Source of the DNA: RPQJ01 sp963793005 | GTDB lineage: Bacteria > Pseudomonadota > Gammaproteobacteria > Steroidobacterales > Steroidobacteraceae | Direction: 5' to 3' | Length of the DNA stretch: 64,000 nucleotides | NCBI GenBank assembly: GCA_963793005.1 | Contig: CAWBYP010000004.1 | Span: 1 to 64,000 of the forward strand | Shown: in pieces, positions 55,515 to 64,000 of the stretch | Layout: the number at the start of each line of letters is the position of its first letter | Position numbering within the stretch: position 1 is the first letter of the stretch | The notes under the pieces: generated by a model | The model's input: only the letters and a program-made list of their open reading frames with translations | The model's database searches: none | What the model was told of the DNA's origin: nothing | Translations under genes and position numbers: made by a program

Positions 55515-57413
55515 CTACTCGGCGAATACCTGCTCGCTGATCGTGATCTTCGCCGTGCGATCGAGTTCTTTCACGTACGCGGTGTAATCGGCCCTGGCCG
55601 CCATGCCGGCCGCCTTGTCCATGACCTGGGAAAGCTGCACGGCGGCGTCCGAGCCCATCGGCGCCGTGCCGGCGCGCACCGCGTTCACCACGAATACGGC
55701 AACATCGCCGCCAGCAAGCACCGCGGTCCCGCCGATAGCCTTGCCCGGGGCCGGGCGACCTGCAGCAAATACCGCCTTCAGCAGCGGGGCCGGCACGCCT
55801 TCGGCAGTCCTGCCCACGGTGGTGGCCCCGACCGGCGTGGCGCCTGCCGAACCCGCAACCTCGGCGAAAGCCGCTCCGCTGTTGATCCTGTCCGCTTCGG
55901 CCATTGCCGCGGCCTCGGCCGCCTTGCGTGCGCCCTGCTCGCGCAGCGCGGCCTCGATCTCGGTGCGCACTTCTTCGAGCGGACGCGGCGCCGCCGGCTT
56001 GTGGTCGGTGACCCTGAACACGGCCACCTCGTCGTCGGTGACGTTGATGGCCGGGCTGTTCTGGCGCTCCTGCAGCACCTCGTCGCTGAACACGGCATCG
56101 ATGACCTTGCGATTGTCGTCGAACGGCCCTCCGCCCTGGCGGGTGAAGACCGCGACAGTCTCGAGCGTCAGCCCGTGCTGCTGCGCGACGCTTTCGAGTT
56201 CGGTCAGCGAGGCGAATGCGTCGTCGGCAAGCGACTGCGATTTCTCGTAGAACTGCGCCTGCGCCTGCTCGGTGCGGTACTCGGCCTCGAGTTCGGCGCG
56301 CACCTCTTCGAAGCTGCGCTGCCGCGCCGGCTGGACTTCCTCGAGCTGGATCACGTGGTAGCCGAACTGCGTCTTCACCGGGTCGCTGATCTCGCCCACC
56401 TGCATGGCGAACAGCGCGTCCGCAAACGGCTGCACGAAGCTCTGCCGGGTCGCCCAGCCGAGCTCGCCGCCCTGGGTCTTCGAGCCGGGGTCGTCGGAAT
56501 ACTCGCTGGCGAGCCTGCCGAAGTCCTCGCCGGCCTTCGCCTTCGCCAGCACATCGTCGGCCTTGCTCCTTGCCGCCGCGTCATCCTCCCCTGCCTCGAT
56601 CAGGATGTGCCGGGCCCGGCGTCGCTCCGCGTCCTGGTAGCGCTCCTGCGCGACCTGGTCGTAGTACTGGTGCAGCGCCTCGTCGGTGACCTCGACCGTC
56701 GCGGCGACGTCAGCCGCCTTGATCGAGACGTACTGCAGGGACACGGTCTCCGGCGTCACGAAGCTCGCCTTGTTCGCGTCGTACCAGGCCTGCACCTCAC
56801 CCGATGACACGACGACCTGCTCCGCAAACTGCGCCGCCGCGATCGTGAAGTAGTCGATGTCGCGCGTCTCGCCCTCGAGCGCCAGGCGCCGGCCGAGTTC
56901 CCCCGGCGTTGCGAACGACGAGATGGCAATGCCATTGCGCAGCTGTGCGATCTGGATGTCGCGCCGGAAATCCTGTTCGAACTGCGGCTCGCTGCGGCCC
57001 TGCGCAGCCAGCAGCGCCGCGTAGCGATCGCGCGAGAATTTCCCATCGACCTGCAGTTCCGGTATCGCCTCGATCTCGCGGGCGATGACCAGGTCGCTGA
57101 CGCGGTAGCCCATCCTGGTAACGTGCTGGATCAGCACCTCGCGATCGATGAACTCGTTCAGCAGTTTTGTCTGCTCCGCCTTGACGAGCGCCGCGGGCAG
57201 TTCGTCGCGGGTAGCCTGCTGCAGCTGGGCCTGGCGTTGCTGCCAGGCACGGCGTACCTGCTCGACCGGGATGCTCTCGCCGTTAACCTTGGCGGCAGCC
57301 GCCGTCGGCCCCGATTCGAAACGGATTCCCCAGAAGACGAACACCACGGCGATGGCGCCGAGGAATACCCAGGCGAACCAGCCCGAAATCTTGTCGCGAA
57401 TCTGCTGCAGCAT
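55515..57413 (-). CDS. ppiD: Periplasmic folding chaperone PpiD
   Basis: 632 residues, frame intact. A single N-terminal membrane anchor (WFAWVFLGAIAVVFVFWGIR) is followed by a SurA-N-like chaperone region. A parvulin domain sits at about residues 265-360: RRARHILIEAGEDDAAARSK, FGRLASEYSDDPGSKTQGGE, LGWATRQSFVQPFADALF and FGYHVIQLEEVQPAR. A long C-terminal chaperone region follows. It assists folding of outer-membrane proteins at the periplasmic face. The position after hupB and tRNA genes follows the usual gammaproteobacterial order. Confidence 0.94.
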   Translation of the reverse strand: MLQQIRDKISGWFAWVFLGAIAVVFVFWGIRFESGPTAAAAKVNGESIPVEQVRRAWQQRQAQLQQATRDELPAALVKAEQTKLLNEFIDREVLIQHVTRMGYRVSDLVIAREIEAIPELQVDGKFSRDRYAALLAAQGRSEPQFEQDFRRDIQIAQLRNGIAISSFATPGELGRRLALEGETRDIDYFTIAAAQFAEQVVVSSGEVQAWYDANKASFVTPETVSLQYVSIKAADVAATVEVTDEALHQYYDQVAQERYQDAERRRARHILIEAGEDDAAARSKADDVLAKAKAGEDFGRLASEYSDDPGSKTQGGELGWATRQSFVQPFADALFAMQVGEISDPVKTQFGYHVIQLEEVQPARQRSFEEVRAELEAEYRTEQAQAQFYEKSQSLADDAFASLTELESVAQQHGLTLETVAVFTRQGGGPFDDNRKVIDAVFSDEVLQERQNSPAINVTDDEVAVFRVTDHKPAAPRPLEEVRTEIEAALREQGARKAAEAAAMAEADRINSGAAFAEVAGSAGATPVGATTVGRTAEGVPAPLLKAVFAAGRPAPGKAIGGTAVLAGGDVAVFVVNAVRAGTAPMGSDAAVQLSQVMDKAAGMAARADYTAYVKELDRTAKITISEQVFAE

Positions 57414-57439
57414 GGTGATTTGACCAGCGGTTAGCGGTT

Positions 57440-57464
57440 AAGAGAAAGCCCGCTGGTGCGGGCT
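57440..57464 (-). terminator. Terminator of the tRNA-Val/tRNA-Asp transcript
   Basis: On the minus strand AGCCCGC-ACCA-GCGGGCT is followed by TTCTCTTAACC. The hairpin lies between tRNA-Asp and the ppiD start. Confidence 0.75.
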
Positions 57465-57482
57465 CTCATCGTCAGCGAAAGT

Positions 57483-57559
57483 TGGCGGAGTGGACGGGAC
57501 TCGAACCCGCGACCCCCGGCGTGACAGGCCGGTATTCTAACCAACTGAACTACCACTCC
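57483..57559 (-). tRNA. tRNA-Asp (anticodon GTC)
   Basis: A 77-base cloverleaf with acceptor GGAGTGG/CCACTCC, anticodon loop CTGTCAC between CCGGC and GCCGG, T arm GCGGG-TTCGAGT-CCCGT, discriminator G and encoded CCA. Confidence 0.97.
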
Positions 57560-57568
57560 GCGTTTTTC

Positions 57569-57644
57569 TGGTGGGTGCTGAGGGGATCGAACCCCCGACC
57601 TACGCCGTGTAAAGGCGTCGCTCTCCCAGCTGAGCTAAGCACCC
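57569..57644 (-). tRNA. tRNA-Val (anticodon TAC)
   Basis: A 76-base cloverleaf with acceptor GGGTGCT/AGCACCC, anticodon loop TTTACAC between ACGCC and GGCGT, T arm GGGGG-TTCGATC-CCCTC, discriminator A and encoded CCA. It precedes tRNA-Asp by 9 bases. Confidence 0.97.
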
Positions 57645-57663
57645 GCGCTCCCTGGGGAGCTGG

Positions 57664-57936
57664 CTAGTTTAGGGCATCCTTCAGGCCCTTTCCAGCCTTG
57701 AACGTCGGCGCCCGGCTGGCCGGGATCGCGATCGCCTCGCCGGTGCGCGGATTGCGGCCGGTCCGGGCGGCGCGGGACTTCGCAACGAAGCTCCCGAAAC
57801 CCGACAGGGTCACGGTATCCCCAACGCGCATTGCCTCGGTGATAGCCGCGAGCACGGCTTCAACCGCCTGCGCTGCATCGGATCGTGCGAGCCCGGTGCG
57901 CTCGCTCACAGCTTCAACCAGTTCGTTCCTGTTCAT
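57664..57936 (-). CDS. hupB: DNA-binding protein HU-beta
   Basis: 90 residues. HU fold: MNRNELVEAVSERTGLARSD, dimer core VTLSGFGSFVAKSRAARTGR, and the DNA-embracing arm NPRTGEAIAIPASRAPTFKA-GK. The arm tip has IPASRAP with the intercalating proline, as in HU proteins. It shapes the nucleoid. It lies 33 bases downstream of lon, the classic order. Confidence 0.97.
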   Translation of the reverse strand: MNRNELVEAVSERTGLARSDAAQAVEAVLAAITEAMRVGDTVTLSGFGSFVAKSRAARTGRNPRTGEAIAIPASRAPTFKAGKGLKDALN

Positions 57937-57969
57937 CGTTCGTTTCTCCTGTTGGCCATGTTCGGGTCG

Positions 57970-60402
57970 TCAGTGCGCGTGGACCGGCTTGCCCGGGCGC
58001 CGCCCCTGCCGCTTTGCCGGCTTCCCGACGTCCGCTGCAACGGGCGTGGTCACGGGTTGCGGCATGGTCCTGAGCGCCAGCTGCAGGACCTCGTCTATCC
58101 ACTTTACCGCCTTGATCTCGAGGTTGCCCTTAATGTTGTCGGGAATCTCGGCAAGGTCCTTCACGTTCTCGTCGGGAATCAGCACGGTCCGGACGCCGCC
58201 GCGGTGCGCCGCAAGCAGCTTCTCCTTGAGGCCGCCGATCGGCAACACCTCGCCGCGCAGCGTGATCTCGCCGGTCATCGCCACGTCGCTGCGCACCGGG
58301 CTGCGGGTCAGCGCGGACACCAGCGCGGTGCACATGCCGACGCCAGCGCTCGGTCCGTCCTTGGGCGTTGCGCCCTCCGGCACGTGGATGTGCACGTCCG
58401 ACTTCTGGTAGAACTCGGGATCGAGCCCCAGCAACGCTGCACGGCTGCGCACCACGGTCATCGCGGCCTGGATGGACTCCTGCATCACCTCGCCGAGCTG
58501 GCCAGTGTGCGTGAGCTTGCCCTTGCCGGGCATGACCGCTGCCTCGATCGTCAGCAGCTCGCCGCCCACCTCGGTCCACGCGAGGCCCGTCACCTGCCCG
58601 ACCTGGTCGGCATCCTCGGCGCGACCGTAGCGGAAGCGCTTCACTCCCAGGTACTTCGACAGGTTCTTCGGCGTCACCGACACCTGCTTGCGGTTCTTCT
58701 CGAGCAGCAGTTCCTTGACCGCCTTGCGGCAGATCTTTGACAGCTCGCGCTCGAGGTTGCGCACGCCTGCCTCGCGCGAATAGTGACGGATGATCTCCAG
58801 GATCGCCGCGTCGCTCACCTTGATCTCTTCGTCACGCAGGCCGTTGCCCTTCACCTGCTTCGGCAGCAGGTAGCGGCGGGCGATGTTGGCCTTCTCGTCT
58901 TCCGTGTAACCGGGCAGCCGGATGACTTCCATCCGGTCGAGCAGCGGCGCCGGGATGTTCAGGCTGTTGGCGGTGCAGACGAACATCACCTCGGAGAGAT
59001 CGAAATCGACCTCGAGGTAGTGGTCGTTGAAGGTCGAGTTCTGCTCGGGATCGAGCACCTCGAGCAGCGCCGAGGAGGGATCACCGCGGAAGTCCATGGA
59101 CATCTTGTCCACTTCGTCGAGCAGGAACAGCGGGTTCCTGACGCCCGTGCGCGCCATGTTCTGGATGATCTTGCCGGGCATCGAGCCGATGTAGGTGCGA
59201 CGATGGCCGCGGATTTCCGCCTCGTCGCGCACGCCGCCGAGCGACATGCGCACGAACTTGCGGTTGGTCGCGCGCGCGATCGACTGGCCGAGCGATGTCT
59301 TGCCGACGCCGGGCGGTCCCACCAGGCACAGGATCGGGCCCTTGAGCTTCTGCACGCGCTGCTGCACGGCGAGGTACTCGACGATGCGTTCCTTGACCTT
59401 CTCGAGTCCGAAGTGGTCCTCGTTCAGCACTGTCTCGGCACCGGCGAGGTCGTGCTTGACCTTGGTGCGCCGGCGCCAGGGTGCCTTCACCACCCAGTCG
59501 ATGTAGTTGCGGACCACTGTCGCCTCGGCCGACATCGGCGACATCAGCTTCAGCTTCGCAAGCTCGGACTTGGCCTTCTCGCGGGCTTCCTTGGGCATGC
59601 CCGCCCGCGCGATCCGCTTCTCGAGCTCGGCGATCTCGTTGGGCGCATCGTCCATCTCGCCCAGTTCCTTCTGGATCGCCTTCATCTGCTCGTTCAGGTA
59701 GTACTCGCGCTGGCTCTTCTCCATCTGCTGCTTCACGCGGCCGCGGATGCGCTTCTCGATCTGCAGCACGTCCATCTCGCCCTCGATCAGCGCGAGGATG
59801 TGCTCGAGACGGTTGCGGACCTCCTGGACCTCGAGGATCCGCTGCTTCGCGTCGAGCTTCAGCGACATGTGGGCCGCCACCGTGTCGGCCAGGCGACCCG
59901 GCTGCTCGATGCCGGCCAGCGAGGTGAGGATCTCGGGAGGGACCTTGCGGTTCAGCTTCACGTACTGCTCGAACTGCGAGACCACCGAGCGCACCAGCAC
60001 GTCCATCTCGCGCTCGTCGTAGGGCTCGCCGTCGCCGAGCACGCTCACCTTCGCGACGAAGTAATCGCCCGCCTCGAGCGACTCGACCTTCGCACGATCG
60101 CCACCCTCGACCAGCACCTTGACGGTGCCGTCGGGCAGCTTCAGCAGCTGCAGGATGGTCGCGACCGTGCCGACGTCGTACAGGTCCTTGGCCTCGGGGT
60201 CGTCCACGTCCGCCTGCTTCTGCGCGAGCAGCAGGATCTGCTTGGAGACCTTCATCGCCTGCTCGAGGGCCAGGATGGACTTCTCGCGGCCCACGAACAG
60301 CGGGATGACCATGTGCGGATAGACCACCACGTCGCGCAGCGGCAGTACCGGAAGCGAATCAGGGGTGGTCGCGGCCGGGGTCTCGGTGGGTGCTTTCGTC
60401 AC
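57970..60402 (-). CDS. lon: ATP-dependent protease Lon
   Basis: 810 residues, frame intact. The LON substrate-binding domain (LPVLPLRDVVVYPHMVIPLF) is followed by a coiled region, the AAA+ module with Walker A LVGPPGVGKTSLGQSIARAT and Walker B NPLFLLDEVDKMSMDFRGDP, and the C-terminal protease with the Ser-Lys dyad in VPEGATPKDGPSAGVGM and GLKEKLLAAHRGGVRTV. It degrades misfolded and regulatory proteins in the cytoplasm. A short Pro/Arg/Lys-rich tail follows the protease domain. The clpX-lon spacer holds a degenerate palindromic repeat. Confidence 0.98.
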   Translation of the reverse strand: MTKAPTETPAATTPDSLPVLPLRDVVVYPHMVIPLFVGREKSILALEQAMKVSKQILLLAQKQADVDDPEAKDLYDVGTVATILQLLKLPDGTVKVLVEGGDRAKVESLEAGDYFVAKVSVLGDGEPYDEREMDVLVRSVVSQFEQYVKLNRKVPPEILTSLAGIEQPGRLADTVAAHMSLKLDAKQRILEVQEVRNRLEHILALIEGEMDVLQIEKRIRGRVKQQMEKSQREYYLNEQMKAIQKELGEMDDAPNEIAELEKRIARAGMPKEAREKAKSELAKLKLMSPMSAEATVVRNYIDWVVKAPWRRRTKVKHDLAGAETVLNEDHFGLEKVKERIVEYLAVQQRVQKLKGPILCLVGPPGVGKTSLGQSIARATNRKFVRMSLGGVRDEAEIRGHRRTYIGSMPGKIIQNMARTGVRNPLFLLDEVDKMSMDFRGDPSSALLEVLDPEQNSTFNDHYLEVDFDLSEVMFVCTANSLNIPAPLLDRMEVIRLPGYTEDEKANIARRYLLPKQVKGNGLRDEEIKVSDAAILEIIRHYSREAGVRNLERELSKICRKAVKELLLEKNRKQVSVTPKNLSKYLGVKRFRYGRAEDADQVGQVTGLAWTEVGGELLTIEAAVMPGKGKLTHTGQLGEVMQESIQAAMTVVRSRAALLGLDPEFYQKSDVHIHVPEGATPKDGPSAGVGMCTALVSALTRSPVRSDVAMTGEITLRGEVLPIGGLKEKLLAAHRGGVRTVLIPDENVKDLAEIPDNIKGNLEIKAVKWIDEVLQLALRTMPQPVTTPVAADVGKPAKRQGRRPGKPVHAH

Positions 60403-60528
60403 TTGTCAGGGTCTCCGGGGCGGGATACGGACAGGTGCACCGCCGGGCCACACTGGTCCGGGGCGCTGCCGCTCAGATAACGACATCTTTGGGGACGCGG
60501 CACCCAGATTCAATAGGGAATGCGGAAA

Positions 60529-60606
60529 CAGGTGCCTGGACATTTCCGGCCGCTGAGAAAATAGGTGCAGGCACCTATTATTGGGAAATAGGGGAATGTC
60601 CCCTAC
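60529..60606. repeat. Degenerate member of the palindromic family between clpX and lon
   Basis: It contains partial AGGTGCCTGG (60530), ATAGGTGC-AG-GCACCTAT (60561-60578, a core with two bases lost) and ATAGGGGAATGTCCCCTA (60588-60604). The order of elements is the same as at 45.0 kb, but each is worn. It begins about 125 bases upstream of the lon start and ends 8 bases before the clpX stop. Confidence 0.88.
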
Positions 60607-60613
60607 TTTCGGG

Positions 60614-61921
60614 TCAGTTGTCGGAACCGGTGCGACGCTCTTCGACGACGGCGATGCGCGGTTCCTCGGCGCCGTATACGAGATACGGCTTCGATTCGCC
60701 CTTGATGACGTCATCGTCGATGACGACCTTCTGCACGTTACGCATGCCCGGCAGGTCGTACATGATGTCGAGCAGCACGTTCTCGAGGATGGTACGCAGC
60801 CCGCGCGCACCGGTCTTGCGCTGCATCGCCTTGCGCGCCACCGCCCGCAGCGACTCGTCGCGGAACTCGATCTCGACGCCTTCCATGTCGAAGAGCCGGT
60901 GGTATTGCTTGGTGAGCGCGTTGCGCGGCTCGGTGAGGATCTGCATCAGCGCAGCCTCGTCGAGTTCGTCGAGCGTCGCGACCACGGGCAGGCGACCCAC
61001 GAACTCGGGGATCAGGCCGTACTTGATCAGGTCCTCGGGCTCCACGTCGTGGAACAGGTCGCTGCCGTGCGGCCGCTCGCCCTGCTCACGGACCTCGGCG
61101 ACGAAGCCGATGCCGCTCTTCTGCGTGCGGTTCAGGATGATCTTCTCGAGGCCCGAGAACGCGCCGCCGCAGATGAACAGGATGTTGCCGGTGTCCACCT
61201 GCAGGAATTCCTGCTGTGGATGCTTGCGCCCGCCCTGCGGCGGAACCGACGCGATCGTGCCCTCGATCAGCTTCAGCAGCGCCTGCTGCACGCCCTCGCC
61301 CGACACGTCACGGGTGATCGACGGGTTGTCGGACTTGCGCGAGATCTTGTCGATCTCGTCGATGTAGACGATGCCGGTCTGCGCCTTCTCGACGTCGTAG
61401 TCGCACTTCTGCAGCAGCTTCTGGATGATGTTCTCGACGTCTTCGCCGACGTAGCCCGCCTCGGTCAGCGTGGTGGCGTCCGCGATCGTGAACGGCACGT
61501 TCAGCAGGCGCGCCAGCGTCTCGGCCAGCAGCGTCTTGCCGCTGCCCGTCGGGCCGATCAGCATGATGTTGCTCTTGGCGAGCTCGACCTCGTCGCGCTT
61601 GGCGCCGGGACCACGGGTCTGCAGGCGCTTGTAGTGGTTGTAGACGGCGACCGAGAGCACCTTCTTGGCGCGCTCCTGGCCGATCACGTACTCGTCGAGC
61701 ACGTGCTTGATCTCGTGCGGCTTTGGCAGCTTCTCGCGGGTCTTCTCGGCCTTTTCCTCGAGTTCCTCGCGGATGATGTCGTTGCAGAGCTCCACGCACT
61801 CGTCGCACACGAACACCGACGGCCCGGCAATCAGCTTGCGGACCTCATGCTGGCTCTTGCCGCAGAAGGAGCAATAGAGAAGTTTGCCGTCGTCGCTCTT
61901 GCCGCGTGATTCGTCAGCCAT
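60614..61921 (-). CDS. clpX: ClpX, ATPase subunit of ClpXP protease
   Basis: 435 residues from MADESRGKSDDGKLLYCSFC. Earlier in-frame codons are unlikely because they precede the zinc-binding domain (CSFCGKSQHEVRKL, VFVCDECVELC). AAA+ motifs: Walker A IGPTGSGKTLLAETLARLL, the pore loop in EAGYVGEDVENIIQ, Walker B GIVYIDEIDKISRKSDN and sensor GKLIPEFVGR-like GLIPEFVGRLPVVATL. It unfolds tagged proteins for ClpP. It is downstream of clpP with a 145-base spacer. Confidence 0.98.
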   Translation of the reverse strand: MADESRGKSDDGKLLYCSFCGKSQHEVRKLIAGPSVFVCDECVELCNDIIREELEEKAEKTREKLPKPHEIKHVLDEYVIGQERAKKVLSVAVYNHYKRLQTRGPGAKRDEVELAKSNIMLIGPTGSGKTLLAETLARLLNVPFTIADATTLTEAGYVGEDVENIIQKLLQKCDYDVEKAQTGIVYIDEIDKISRKSDNPSITRDVSGEGVQQALLKLIEGTIASVPPQGGRKHPQQEFLQVDTGNILFICGGAFSGLEKIILNRTQKSGIGFVAEVREQGERPHGSDLFHDVEPEDLIKYGLIPEFVGRLPVVATLDELDEAALMQILTEPRNALTKQYHRLFDMEGVEIEFRDESLRAVARKAMQRKTGARGLRTILENVLLDIMYDLPGMRNVQKVVIDDDVIKGESKPYLVYGAEEPRIAVVEERRTGSDN

Positions 61922-62066
61922 GCCCTGCCCTTGCTGCTCCGCCCTTCCGGGCACTGTCGGGACCGCCGACGGCGGACCCCCGTGGCTTATACCATGCAGC
62001 TGCGCCAGCCGCAAAAAACCCTGACGAGACAGCGACTTAAGTTACACCCAAGTCGCCCGGCCCGGC

Positions 62067-62708
62067 TCAACCGGCGGGTGCAGGGGGTGCCGGGGTCGGC
62101 GAGACGCGCTTGCGCAGCACCTCGTCGACCAGGCCATAGGCAATCGCCTGCTCGCCGGTCATGAAGTTGTCGCGGTCGGTGTCCTGCTTGATGCGATCCA
62201 TGGTCTGGCCGGTGTGGAACGACAGGATCCGGTTCAGGCGCTCGCGGGCGTCGAGGATCTCGCGGGCGTGGATCTCGATGTCGGTGGCCTGGCCATGGAA
62301 GCCGCCGAGCGGCTGGTGGATCATCACGCGCGAGTGCGGCAGGCAGAAGCGCTTGCCCTTCGCACCGGCCGCGAGCAGCACCGCGCCCATGCTGGCGGCC
62401 TGGCCCACGCAGATCGTGCTGATGTCGGGCTTGATGAACTGCATGGTGTCGTAGATGGCGAGCCCGGCGCTCACCGACCCGCCCGGCGAGTTGATGTAGA
62501 GCGCGATGTCCTTCTCGGGATTCTCGGACTCCAGGAACAGCAACTGCGCCACGATCAGGTTCGCCATGTGGTCCTCGACCTCACCGACGGCAAAGATCAC
62601 CCGCTCCTTCAGCAGGCGCGAGTAGATGTCGTAGGCGCGTTCGCCGCGGGCGGTCTGCTCGACCACCATGGGAACGAGATTCATGGCGCTGGGAGGCGTG
62701 AGTGGCAT
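62067..62708 (-). CDS. clpP: ClpP, proteolytic subunit of the Clp protease
   Basis: 213 residues. The catalytic triad is visible: Ser in VGQAASMGAVLLAAGA, His in SRVMIHQPLGGFHGQA and Asp in QDTDRDNFMTGEQAIAYGL. The axial start LVPMVVEQTARGERAYDIYS is normal. The start at 62708 (MPLTPPSAMNLV) or 62684 (MNLVPMVVEQ) is open. A Pro/Ala-rich tail (SPTPAPPAPAG) ends the protein. It works as a tetradecamer with ClpX. Confidence 0.97.
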   Translation of the reverse strand: MPLTPPSAMNLVPMVVEQTARGERAYDIYSRLLKERVIFAVGEVEDHMANLIVAQLLFLESENPEKDIALYINSPGGSVSAGLAIYDTMQFIKPDISTICVGQAASMGAVLLAAGAKGKRFCLPHSRVMIHQPLGGFHGQATDIEIHAREILDARERLNRILSFHTGQTMDRIKQDTDRDNFMTGEQAIAYGLVDEVLRKRVSPTPAPPAPAG

Positions 62709-62802
62709 GACGAAGGATGACCCGTGGCTGGCAATTGACGACTAGTGTAAGGCAAAGGCGCCGGGCGTATCGACCGACGGGCCCGTGCAGCGCGGAAACG
62801 TG

Positions 62803-64000
62803 TCACGCGCCGAAGTTCATCACTTCCTTGAACGTCGTCGGCTGGTCGGTGACCTTTGCGTGCTCGAGCAGGTGGTCGACGACCTGGTCCTCGAGCACCA
62901 TGTTCTCGACCTGGCGCATCGCGTCCGCATTCTGGCGATAGGCCTTGAGGATCTCCGTCGGATCCGGGTAGCCGCCCGCAAGGTCTGCGAGCCGCGCATC
63001 GACACGCTCGCGGTCGATCGCAATGCCGCGGGTCTTGATCAGCTCACCGACCAGGATACCGAGCGCGACGCGACGACGCGCGGGCTCGACGAACGAATCC
63101 GGCGGCGGCAGTTGCGAGGCGTCCTTGGCGCCCATGCGGCGCGCGGTATCGACCTGCATTTCGCGCACCTGGGCGTCGACCAGGCTCTTCGGCACTTCCA
63201 CTGGATTCGCCGCGAGCAGCTTGTCGAGCAGCTGCTGCCGCAGGCGGGCGCGCACGTTGTTTTCGAGTTCGCGACGCATGTTGTCAGCGACCTCGCTGCG
63301 CAACTGTGCGATGCCGCCTTCCTCGACGCCATACTCGAGGCAGAAGGCGTCGTCGAGGTCGGGCAGCAGCTTTTCCTCCACTTTCTTCATCTGCACATCG
63401 AACGTGGCGGTGCGGCCGGCCAGCGACGCGTTGTGATATCCGTCGGGATAGCGCACTTCGATCTTGCGCTCATCGCCCGCCTTCATGCCGACGATGCCCG
63501 CCTCGAATTCGGCCAGCATGCGCCCGCCGCCGAGCTGCACGACCACACCGGTGCCGTTGCTGCCTTCGAACCCGGCGCCGTCGAGCAGGCCCACGAAGTC
63601 CATCGTGACCCGGTCGCCGTTGACGCTCTCGCGCTCGACATCGTTGAACTTCGGACGCTGTGCCCGCAGGTTCTCGACCATCGCGTCGATGTCGGCCTCG
63701 GCAACGTCGGCCACCGGTCGCATGACTTCGAGCCCATCGACGTTTGCGAGCGTGACCTCCGGGAACACCTCGAATACGGCCCGGTATTTCAGGTCCTCGC
63801 CGGCCGCCATCGCGATCGGCTCGATACGCGGGCCCGTTGCAGGGCTCAGCTTCTGCTGCGTGACGGCCTCGGCGAAGCTCGACTGCATCAGGTCGCCGAC
63901 GACTTCCTGGCGCACCTGGGCGCCGAACTGCTGGCGGATCACCTTGAGCGGGACCTTGCCCGGGCGAAAGCCTTTGAGCTTCGCTGTGCGGCTGACCTGC
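62803..64000 (-). CDS. tig: Trigger factor, 5' end beyond the window
   Basis: About 399 codons are present, and the gene continues past the right edge. The ribosome-binding tip is visible as KLKGFRPGKVPLKVIRQQFG. The FKBP-like isomerase domain follows (RVTMDFVGLLDGAGFEGSNG, VQLGGGRMLAEFEAGIVGMK), then the C-terminal chaperone arms. It binds nascent chains at the ribosome. It is the first gene of the tig-clpP-clpX-lon order. Confidence 0.97.
   Translation of the reverse strand, partial: QVSRTAKLKGFRPGKVPLKVIRQQFGAQVRQEVVGDLMQSSFAEAVTQQKLSPATGPRIEPIAMAAGEDLKYRAVFEVFPEVTLANVDGLEVMRPVADVAEADIDAMVENLRAQRPKFNDVERESVNGDRVTMDFVGLLDGAGFEGSNGTGVVVQLGGGRMLAEFEAGIVGMKAGDERKIEVRYPDGYHNASLAGRTATFDVQMKKVEEKLLPDLDDAFCLEYGVEEGGIAQLRSEVADNMRRELENNVRARLRQQLLDKLLAANPVEVPKSLVDAQVREMQVDTARRMGAKDASQLPPPDSFVEPARRRVALGILVGELIKTRGIAIDRERVDARLADLAGGYPDPTEILKAYRQNADAMRQVENMVLEDQVVDHLLEHAKVTDQPTTFKEVMNFGA

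Noticed and set aside
58783..60480. Long plus-strand open frames opposite lon and clpX (565 and 442 codons)
   Set aside because: They are antisense shadows of GC-rich, well-conserved genes, have His/Arg/Leu-rich low-similarity translations and no ribosome sites.

Overview
The window has two parts of different origin. Bases 1 to about 5,200 have visibly lower GC, with AGA/AGG/ATA codons and AT-rich spacers. They carry a minus-strand corrinoid methyltransferase module: an amidohydrolase, a corrinoid protein, an MttB-family methyltransferase, and a three-part FAD/[2Fe-2S] oxidoreductase set. The rest is high-GC and reads as the chromosome of a gammaproteobacterium. The evidence is the tig-clpP-clpX-lon-hupB-tRNA-ppiD order and the mltD-gloB-yafS-rnhA-dnaQ neighbourhood. 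The order or genus cannot be named from this sequence. The two parts meet at about 5,193-5,260, inside a GNAT-type gene, so the join is either a mis-assembly or an island edge.

Bases 5.2-30.4 kb hold one nearly continuous minus-strand exosortase A (XrtA)/PEP-CTERM exopolysaccharide locus. In transcription order it has an initiating sugar transferase, the PrsK sensor kinase, an Ig-like lipoprotein behind a c-di-GMP-I riboswitch, the PrsR sigma-54 activator, XrtA, the PrsT TPR lipoprotein and an outer-membrane export protein. These are followed by a chain-length regulator, a tyrosine autokinase, a beta-barrel protein, a DUF3473-type deacetylase, glycosyltransferases, a CapK-like ligase, an asparagine-synthase-like amidotransferase and a second deacetylase. 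tRNA-Ala and tRNA-Glu follow, then a plus-strand synthase plus outer-membrane protein pair. Next is a PEP-CTERM substrate gene on the minus strand with a good sigma-54 promoter, a plausible target of PrsK/PrsR.

Bases 34.5-51 kb hold gltX, a vapC decapitated by an IS481-family remnant, tRNA-Val(CAC) and a truncated glycosyltransferase. They also hold sugar-nucleotide genes (manB, manC, ugd, a UDP-uronate epimerase, a UDP-HexNAc dehydrogenase and a DegT aminotransferase), an SLC13 permease, a Phd/VapC pair, nhaB and dnaQ. These could supply GDP-mannose, UDP-uronates and amino-uronates to the polysaccharide. Bases 51-64 kb hold housekeeping genes, ending in a partial tig.

Two other signals stand out. 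First, a nested palindrome family (cores GGTGCCWGGCACC and GGGGACATTCTCC) occurs at eight loci between 19 and 61 kb. One set lies inside the coding sequence of the export protein, where it is translated as VPGT repeats, and another ends a truncated glycosyltransferase. Second, many genes in the first 33 kb are broken by small frame changes, with conserved sequence resuming at once in another frame. This looks more like uncorrected indels than gene decay. I list such genes as CDS over their full extent and give approximate break points.
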